Part shown: positions 15,236 through 20,549 of the stretch, piece by piece
Layout of the letters: every line of letters begins with the position of its first letter
How positions within the stretch are numbered: position 1 is the first letter of the stretch
IMG/VR virus record: IMGVR_UViG_3300008219_000139
Coordinates: 1 to 20,549 of that record
Source: a virus
Strand: one strand, 5' to 3'
Length of the DNA: 20,549 nucleotides
The notes under the pieces: model-generated
Database searches by the model: none
Told to the model about the DNA's origin: nothing
What the model saw: only the letters and a program-made list of their open reading frames with translations
Program-made: the position numbers and the translations under genes

Positions 15236-15706
15236 ATGTCTGAAGAAAAGAAATCTATTAGTGAAAAAATTAAAATGGCTAAGAGTTATGCACAAGCAAT
15301 AATTTCTAGAGGAATTACAAACAAAAAAACAGATAAACTTACAAAACAATTACGAGTAATTAGTTGTTTTGGTGATGGTGGTGAACTTATTCCTTGTGAA
15401 TATTTAGCAAAGAGTAAAACTGATGACACTAAGAATATTTGTGGTGGCTGTGGATGTGGTGATAGAAAAGGAACTTGGCTACAAACAGAAGGCGAAGAAT
15501 ATAGTAAACTAGATTACCCCAATTTAAATTGTCCCCTTCAAATGCCTGGGTTCACTAATTATGAACAAAGTGCGATTGATGAAGCAGAAGAACCAGTTAC
15601 CAGAAGATATTATATCGAAGAAATGGAACAGGATAGGGTTGAAAAGGTTGAGGTTTCTTTACCAGAAAAACCAGAAAAACCAAAACCAAAAGAAAGCAAA
15701 GAATAG
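15236..15706 (+). CDS. Small protein with CxxCxC cluster, 156 aa (unknown function)
   Basis: The start is ATG 15236 with GGAG six nt upstream; the stop is TAG 15704-15706. The N-terminal 40 residues are Lys-rich and probably helical. The middle holds six Cys (44, 54, 69, 72, 74, 99), including an I-C-G-G-C-G-C-G cluster followed by D-R-K-G-T-W-L and, later, N-C-P-L-Q-M-P-G-F. The C-terminus (from about 140) is a Lys/Pro/Glu low-complexity tail. The Cys spacing would suit zinc or iron-sulfur binding or a redox role, but no family is recognised. It sits between the Cys-rich cassette and gp13, has its own promoter-like sequence, and is followed by a hairpin that covers the gp13 ribosome binding site. 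It could assist assembly of the Cys-rich proteins, but nothing shows this directly. Confidence 0.75.
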   Translation: MSEEKKSISEKIKMAKSYAQAIISRGITNKKTDKLTKQLRVISCFGDGGELIPCEYLAKSKTDDTKNICGGCGCGDRKGTWLQTEGEEYSKLDYPNLNCPLQMPGFTNYEQSAIDEAEEPVTRRYYIEEMEQDRVEKVEVSLPEKPEKPKPKESKE

Positions 15707-15715
15707 CCATTTATA

Positions 15716-15766
15716 ATTCTCCTTACCTGCCATTGTTATACATATTATGGGGTAGGTAAGGAGAAT
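15716..15766 (+). promoter_or_regulatory. 16-bp hairpin occluding the gp13 ribosome binding site
   Basis: Bases 15716-15731 pair with 15751-15766 as 16 consecutive pairs (one G-U, at 15729/15753) around a 19-nt loop. The 3' arm contains the gp13 Shine-Dalgarno AAGGAG (15758-15763), eight nt before the ATG at 15772, so it is fully base-paired when folded. No U-run follows, so it does not look like an intrinsic terminator. Likely roles are translational attenuation, where gp13 is made only when the stem is opened or absent, or an RNA processing site separating gp13 from the upstream message. Confidence 0.75.
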
Positions 15767-15771
15767 ATTGT

Positions 15772-16572
15772 ATGTCCAATCCAAATTCAGTTGATACTCT
15801 TATAGATTATGCTTTTAGGCGACTTGGTTCGCCTGTTGTTGATATTAATGTAGATAGGCAACAAGCAGTAGAAAGAGTAGATGATGCGTTGGATATGTTT
15901 GCAGAAAGACACTTTGACGGTGTTGAGAGACACTACTATAAACATTCTGTAACTAGTGATGATATAACTAATGGGTATATTAACACCAGTGGTTTAACTG
16001 CTGGTGCGGGCTATACTGCTGCTCCAGGCGGATCAAATATATTAGCAGTAACAAAGGTTGTTCCTTTTGGTGGTAATGTAAATAGTATGTTTAATATTAA
16101 ATATCAAATGTCGTTAAATGATTATTTTGGAATAAACAGAAATCTTCATTATAGTTCTGCTCTTGGTATGGCAAGTTATGATTCAACAAAACGATTTATA
16201 AGTTTGGTTCAACAAATGTTTGATCCTGAAAAAATGATTCGTTTTAATAAAGTATCAAATAAGTTATTTATTGATATGGATTGGAGTGCGGATGTTGATG
16301 CTGGTGATATTTTAGTAATTGAAGCATATTCAAAAATAAATGCAAATGCTAATCCTGAAATATTTAATGATAAACTTTTAAAAGAATATGTGACAGCATT
16401 ACTCAAACGACAATGGGGTTCTAATTTATCAAAATTTGAAGGGGTACAGTTGCCAGGCGGTGTTACAATTCGAGGAGCAGAATTATTTACTGAAGCAAAC
16501 GAAGAAGTTATAAGAATTGAAGAAAAGATTCAACTGGAATATGAGTTACCAATCGATTTTATGATTGGATAG
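15772..16572 (+). CDS. 13: T4-like neck protein gp13, 266 aa
   Basis: T4 gp13 helps form the neck at the portal vertex after DNA packaging, allowing the tail to join. The N-terminus matches the family in marine T4-like phages: an L-I-D-Y-x-x-R-R-L-G-x-P-V-V-x-I-N-V-D segment followed by a helix with E-R-V-D-D-A-L-D and the H-Y-Y-K-H strand. The T4 protein is about 309 aa; this shorter form is usual for marine relatives. The start is set by AAGGAG at 15758-15763, which lies inside a hairpin. The stop TAG is four nt before the gp14 ATG. The order gp13-gp14-gp15-gp16-gp17 confirms the assignment. Confidence 0.9.
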   Translation: MSNPNSVDTLIDYAFRRLGSPVVDINVDRQQAVERVDDALDMFAERHFDGVERHYYKHSVTSDDITNGYINTSGLTAGAGYTAAPGGSNILAVTKVVPFGGNVNSMFNIKYQMSLNDYFGINRNLHYSSALGMASYDSTKRFISLVQQMFDPEKMIRFNKVSNKLFIDMDWSADVDAGDILVIEAYSKINANANPEIFNDKLLKEYVTALLKRQWGSNLSKFEGVQLPGGVTIRGAELFTEANEEVIRIEEKIQLEYELPIDFMIG

Positions 16573-16576
16573 TAAT

Positions 16577-17500
16577 ATGGCTAGAAATAAGTATTTTCGA
16601 GACTATAGCGGTGAGCAAGACGCCGTAGAAGATCTTACCATTGAAGTTATAAAAACAATGGGTAGGGATATGATATACATTCCTCGCGAAATTGTTACAA
16701 AAGATAAACTTTTTGGAGAAGACACATTATCAAAATTTGATGATGGTTATCATCTAGAAATGTATGTTCAGTCGGTTGATGGGTTTGAGGGCGAAGGTGA
16801 TATTATATCACGGTATGGTTTAGAGATACGAGATAGAATGGAATTAATCGTATCACGAAAAAGATTTACAGAAGATGTAACCACATATGAAGGAATTGAT
16901 CGACCAAGAGAAGGCGATTTAGTTTATTTTCCATTAAGTGGTACTTTGTTTGAGATTAATTTTGTGGAACACGAAAACCCATTTTATCAATTGGGCGCCC
17001 TTTATACTTACAGATTATCTTGTGAAGTCTTCAGTTATTCGGAAGAACAAGAATTTGATACTGGAATTACTGTTATCGATAAGGTAGAAGATGATAGAAA
17101 AGAATATGCAATTAAACTTACTTTGGGCAATAAACTCAGCACTGCAACAGATTATATTCTTGGAGAAAGTATATTCCAAGTATCTGGAGCAACTGGTGGT
17201 ATATACTCGGATGCTAGTGTTACTGGTGTTGTTGTTGATTGGGATGCCACAAATAAGGCTCTAACGGTTGGTGATCTTTCTGGAACTCTTTCTACTGGAA
17301 GCACTACAGATAGCGTTATGGGAACTCAGTCTACAGCAGAATATGAACTTACTAGCACTACGGAAACAACAACAATTATTATTAAGGAACCAGAAGATGG
17401 TGACATCATGGGTGATAATGAAGATATAGAATTCATTAGTGATTCAGATAATATCTTTGACTTTACAGAGACAGATCCTTTCTCAGAGGGTAACTATTAA
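16577..17500 (+). CDS. 14: T4-like neck protein gp14, 307 aa
   Basis: gp14 acts with gp13 in head completion and neck formation. I chose ATG 16577 (M-A-R-N-K-Y-F), four nt after the gp13 stop, rather than the in-frame TTG at 16565, which overlaps gp13 and lacks a ribosome binding site. The family pattern is visible: E-D-L-T-I-E-V-I-K-x-x-G-x-D-M-x-Y-I-P-R near residues 17-38, and later the P-F-Y-Q-L-G and Y-R-L-S-C-E-V-F-x-Y-S segments. From about residue 195 to 275 there is a Gly/Thr/Ser-rich, probably beta-structured insertion absent from T4 gp14 (about 256 aa) and, as I recall, common in marine relatives. The acidic tail ends at TAA 17498-17500, which shares one base with the gp15 ATG. It has no clear Shine-Dalgarno, so translation is probably coupled to gp13. 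Confidence 0.9.
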   Translation: MARNKYFRDYSGEQDAVEDLTIEVIKTMGRDMIYIPREIVTKDKLFGEDTLSKFDDGYHLEMYVQSVDGFEGEGDIISRYGLEIRDRMELIVSRKRFTEDVTTYEGIDRPREGDLVYFPLSGTLFEINFVEHENPFYQLGALYTYRLSCEVFSYSEEQEFDTGITVIDKVEDDRKEYAIKLTLGNKLSTATDYILGESIFQVSGATGGIYSDASVTGVVVDWDATNKALTVGDLSGTLSTGSTTDSVMGTQSTAEYELTSTTETTTIIIKEPEDGDIMGDNEDIEFISDSDNIFDFTETDPFSEGNY

Positions 17501-18411
17501 TGTTTACTTCATATTACAATGAATCTATAAGAAAAGTAGTAGTTGCTTTTGGTTCTCTGTTTAATAATATACAGTTAAAGAAAACGAACAGTAGTGGTGT
17601 TGTTGAATACCATAGGGTTCCTTTATCATATGGTCCAAAAGAGAAATTCTTAAGAAGAATAGAACAGCAAAGTTCTATATCAAATTCAACAAAGGTTTTA
17701 ATTACACTTCCAATATTAGGATTTAATATTACAGATATTTCTTATGATGGTGGTAGAAAAAGAAATACAATTCAGAGAAGAAGAAATCATGTTGCGGGTG
17801 GATCTGCTGAGTATATGAGGTATAACTACACTGAAGTTCCATATAATTTTAATATATCGTTATATGGTTTTGTTAGACACATGAACGATTCTCTTCAGAT
17901 AATGGAACAAATTTTACCATACTTCACACCTGAGTTTAATGTTACTATTAATTTTAATGATGTTCATAAGAAGGTTGATATTCCTATTATATTAAATACA
18001 GTATCAATGGAAGAAGACTATGAAGGTGAGTTTGATACCAGAAGAAACATAACAACTGAGTTTTCTTTTACAGTTAAAGGAAATGTATATGGACCGATTA
18101 AGAAAAATCATGTTATTGCATATACAGAAACAACATTCTTTAATTTGTTTGATGAACAATGGTCGTCGAGTGGGCCAACTGGTGCTATGTCTAGAATTGA
18201 TGTCGGTATTAGTGGTGCTTCTTTAGATACTACACTTGGAATTGCTGGAGCGTCTATTAGTGATTACACAACATATACAAATATATATTCTGCTGGTACA
18301 AGTGGTACAACAGGTGGTGATCCTGGCGGAACATATGGATGGACACATATAGATACTTATGGTAATACTTATTATGGTGCATATAGATATCCACCTGCAC
18401 CAAATGAATAA
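17500..18411 (+). CDS. 15: T4-like tail sheath stabiliser and completion protein gp15, 303 aa
   Basis: gp15 forms the ring that caps the tail tube and sheath and joins the tail to the neck. Matches to T4 gp15 include the start F-x-x-Y-Y-N-x-S-I-R, then L-F-N-N-I-Q-L-K-K, R-V-P-L-S-Y-G-P-K-E-K-F near residue 45, and M-E-Q-I-L-P-Y-F-T-P-E-F-N near residue 138. The T4 protein is 272 aa. This one has an extra C-terminal tail rich in Gly, Thr, Ser and Tyr (about 225-303) that may be flexible or beta-structured. The ATG overlaps the gp14 stop by one base (TAATG), and AGAGGG lies nine nt upstream, giving tight translational coupling. Confidence 0.92.
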   Translation: MFTSYYNESIRKVVVAFGSLFNNIQLKKTNSSGVVEYHRVPLSYGPKEKFLRRIEQQSSISNSTKVLITLPILGFNITDISYDGGRKRNTIQRRRNHVAGGSAEYMRYNYTEVPYNFNISLYGFVRHMNDSLQIMEQILPYFTPEFNVTINFNDVHKKVDIPIILNTVSMEEDYEGEFDTRRNITTEFSFTVKGNVYGPIKKNHVIAYTETTFFNLFDEQWSSSGPTGAMSRIDVGISGASLDTTLGIAGASISDYTTYTNIYSAGTSGTTGGDPGGTYGWTHIDTYGNTYYGAYRYPPAPNE

Positions 18412-18422
18412 TGGGGAATTGA

Positions 18423-18914
18423 ATGAGCAATAAAAAAACAACAAATGAAAAAATATCAGAAGCATTAGATGTTGAGTATGATTCGGATGAATCTATTATT
18501 AAAAAAGAAGACAATCTTCCTGTTGTAAAAAAAGAAACAAACAAAGACTTACCGAAGGACTATGATGAGGTCAGGGGTAATTTAAAAGATCTAATTGATA
18601 CTGGAAAAAGTGCAATCGATGGAATTTTGAATGTTGCCTTAGACAGCGATTCTCCAAGAGCATATGAAGTTGCTGCTCAAATGATAAAAACTGTATCTGA
18701 AGCAAATAAAGATTTGATTGGTTTACACAAGCAAATGAAGGACATTAATAAAGAGGAAGTCACTATCAACACAAACACAACAAATGCTTTGTATGTTGGG
18801 TCTACTTCTGATCTTCAAGACTTGATTAATCAATCTAGAAGTGCCAAAAAAGTACTTACTCAAAAGTATAATGATATTATTGATGTTGAAGCGGAGGAAG
18901 TAGATGACGACTAA
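18423..18914 (+). CDS. 16: Small terminase subunit gp16, 163 aa
   Basis: gp16 forms a ring that recognises phage DNA and regulates the large terminase at the start of packaging. The length is nearly that of T4 gp16 (164 aa). Order and motifs agree: D-Y-D-E-V-R-x-N-L, then a long helix with D-S-D-S-P-R-A-Y-E-V near residue 78, the second helix ending L-I-G-L-H-K-Q-M-K-D-I, and the Y-V-G-S-T-S-D-L segment near residue 122. The N-terminal 35 residues are charged and variable. GGGGAA at 18413-18418 sits five nt before the ATG. The gene overlaps gp17 by 11 nt. Confidence 0.93.
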   Translation: MSNKKTTNEKISEALDVEYDSDESIIKKEDNLPVVKKETNKDLPKDYDEVRGNLKDLIDTGKSAIDGILNVALDSDSPRAYEVAAQMIKTVSEANKDLIGLHKQMKDINKEEVTINTNTTNALYVGSTSDLQDLINQSRSAKKVLTQKYNDIIDVEAEEVDDD

Positions 18915-20549
18915 GAAGATTGGATATCTTGGCAATCCAAACTTAAAGGCGGGTGGCGTTGAACTTGAATTTACAAAAAAGCAAGTTCAAGAATATATTA
19001 AATGCTCTCAAGATCCATCATATTTTATCCAAAAATATATTAAAGTAGTATCTTTGGACGAGGGCTTAGTTCCTTTTAATCTTTATGATTATCAAAAAGA
19101 GATAGTAGATATAATTCACAATAATAGATTTGTTATTGCAAAATTACCAAGACAGTCTGGTAAGTCTACCACTGTTGTTGCTTATATTTTACATTATATT
19201 CTTTTTAATCAGAGCATGAATGTTGCTATTCTTGCTAACAAACAAGCAACTGCAAGAGAAATTCTTAGTAGATTAAAATTAGCATACGAATATTTACCCC
19301 TCTGGTTACAACAAGGTATTATTGAGTGGAATAAAGGATCTGTTGAATTAGAAAACGGATCTAAGATCGTAGCGTCTTCTACTTCTGCATCTGCAATTCG
19401 TGGTGGTTCATTCAATATGATTTTTCTTGATGAATTTGCCCATGTCCCTCAAAATATTGCAGAGGAATTCTTTAGTTCTGTATATCCAACAATTACTTCT
19501 GGTCAAACAACTAAAGTTCTTATGGTTTCAACCCCGAATGGACTTAATATGTTCTATCATTATTGGAGAGGTGCTACAAAAAAAGTAGGAGAAGAAGGAA
19601 AGAATGAATATGTTCCAATTGAAGTTCATTGGCAACAAGTTCCTTTATATCCAGGCGGTCCTCTTAGGGGAGAAGAGTGGAAAAAAGAAACAATAAGAAA
19701 TACAAGTGAACAACAGTTTCAATCAGAATTCGAATGTGATTTCATCGGTTCACAAAATACTTTAATCAGTTCGTATAAATTAAAATCATTAGCGTGGATT
19801 ACTCCTATAGTTAAGAATCAAGAAGGTCTTTCTATATACGAAGAACCAAAAGAAGGACATGTTTATGTTTGCACTGTTGATACAGCACGAGGACAGGGAT
19901 TAGATTATAGTGCTTTTTGTATAGTTGATATATCAGATCCACCATATAGAGTTGTTGCAAAATATAGAAACAATATAATCTCTCCTATGGTATTTCCAAC
20001 AGTAATTAAGAGACTATGTGAACAATATAATAGTGCATTTGCTTTAATTGAAATTAATGACATCGGTGGCCAGGTTGCAGATGTTCTTCATGAAGATCTA
20101 GAATATGAACATGTTCTCATGTGTGCAAACAAGGGGAGGAAAGGCCAAACTATAAGTGGTGGATTTGGTTCTGGAGGAATTCGTTTTGGTGTTAGAACAA
20201 CAACAGTTGTTAAGAAATTAGGATGTTCAGTCCTTAAAAGCCTTGTGGAGGAAGATAAACTAATCATAGAAGATATGGATATTGTAAACGAATTGACCAC
20301 ATTTGTTGCAAAAAAACAATCATATGAAGCAGATGATGGTCATAATGATGATCTTGTTATGTGTTTAGTCCTTTTTGGTTGGTTGACGAGACAAGAGTAT
20401 TTTAAAGATTTAACAGATGTTGATACTAGAACTGAAATATATGAAAAGAAAATACATGAATTGGAAGAAGAGATGTCTCCGTTTGGTATTATTGTCAGTC
20501 CAGAGGACGAAGAAGTTACTGGTGTGTGGGACGGAGAAGATCGGTGGTA
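18904..20549 (+). CDS. 17: Large terminase subunit gp17 (ATPase and nuclease), 3'-truncated by window edge
   Basis: gp17 docks on the portal, cuts concatemeric DNA and pumps it into the head using ATP. The ATG at 18904 lies inside the end of gp16, six nt after a strong GGAGG (18893-18897). The frame stays open to the window's end, giving 548 complete residues; T4 gp17 has 610, so about 50-60 are missing. The ATPase domain shows Walker A L-P-R-Q-S-G-K-S-T at about 81-89, Walker B M-I-F-L-D-E-F (172-178, Glu177 catalytic) and the coupling motif S-T-P-N-G. The nuclease domain shows Asp326 (T-V-D-T-A-R-G), Glu383 (L-I-E-I-N-D) and the late H-N-D-D at 480-483, matching the T4 Asp/Glu/Asp metal-binding set. 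All key residues are present. Confidence 0.96.
   Translation, partial: MTTKKIGYLGNPNLKAGGVELEFTKKQVQEYIKCSQDPSYFIQKYIKVVSLDEGLVPFNLYDYQKEIVDIIHNNRFVIAKLPRQSGKSTTVVAYILHYILFNQSMNVAILANKQATAREILSRLKLAYEYLPLWLQQGIIEWNKGSVELENGSKIVASSTSASAIRGGSFNMIFLDEFAHVPQNIAEEFFSSVYPTITSGQTTKVLMVSTPNGLNMFYHYWRGATKKVGEEGKNEYVPIEVHWQQVPLYPGGPLRGEEWKKETIRNTSEQQFQSEFECDFIGSQNTLISSYKLKSLAWITPIVKNQEGLSIYEEPKEGHVYVCTVDTARGQGLDYSAFCIVDISDPPYRVVAKYRNNIISPMVFPTVIKRLCEQYNSAFALIEINDIGGQVADVLHEDLEYEHVLMCANKGRKGQTISGGFGSGGIRFGVRTTTVVKKLGCSVLKSLVEEDKLIIEDMDIVNELTTFVAKKQSYEADDGHNDDLVMCLVLFGWLTRQEYFKDLTDVDTRTEIYEKKIHELEEEMSPFGIIVSPEDEEVTGVWDGEDRW

Noticed and set aside
15716-15766. Intrinsic transcription terminator
   Set aside because: The stem is strong, but the bases after it (ATTGTATG) are not a U-run, and the 3' arm is the gp13 ribosome binding site.
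16565-16567. TTG start for gp14 inside gp13
   Set aside because: The ATG at 16577 gives the family-typical N-terminus and the usual short gap after the gp13 stop.
1-20549. tRNA genes, CRISPR arrays, insertion sequences or integration sites
   Set aside because: Nothing supporting them was seen. Coding sequence covers nearly all of the window, and the only repeats are protein-level modules and the collagen-like tract.

Overview
This window is a piece of a T4-like myovirus genome. The evidence is the strictly ordered block gp13-gp14-gp15-gp16-gp17 (neck, tail completion, small and large terminase) at 15772-20549, all on the + strand, with 1-11 nt gaps or overlaps. The DNA is AT-rich, with long uninterrupted reading frames and almost no intergenic space. 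This, together with the marine style of gp14 (a beta-rich insertion near its C-terminus), suggests a marine T4-like phage of the cyanophage/SAR11-phage sort. The host cannot be read from the window.

Layout. (1) 2-15169: four consecutive + strand genes for cysteine-rich proteins: a fragment of at least 320 aa open at the window's left edge, a 531-aa protein, and two giants of 2077 and 2091 aa. At least three of them carry irregular copies of one small Cys module, beginning G-x-C-C. The 2077-aa protein starts with a collagen-like Gly-x-Thr stretch and a fibre-like beta region. It continues with about ten Cys modules and a very Cys-rich, GC-rich segment, and ends in what I read as an invertebrate-type (i-type, destabilase family) lysozyme domain. 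The 2091-aa protein has about a dozen Cys modules followed by a C-terminal leucine-rich-repeat domain. (2) 15170-15771: a small gene for a 156-aa protein with a CxxCxC cluster. It is preceded by a good sigma70-like promoter and followed by a 16-bp hairpin that buries the ribosome binding site of gp13. (3) 15772-20549: the T4 neck and packaging block, with gp17 running off the right edge.

How they may work together. In T4 the genes just upstream of gp13 encode baseplate, short-tail-fibre and whisker proteins. By position, modular fibre-like architecture and size, I infer that the Cys-rich genes encode virion surface appendages: disulfide-stabilised adhesins, one ending in a peptidoglycan-cutting lysozyme and one in a leucine-rich repeat that may bind a receptor. 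This is inference. The lysozyme, LRR, collagen-like and Cys-module assignments rest on motifs visible in the translation.

No tRNA, rRNA, CRISPR array, insertion sequence or integration site was seen. No stretch longer than 300 bases lacks a gene; the longest gaps are 66 nt (15170-15235) and 65 nt (15707-15771).
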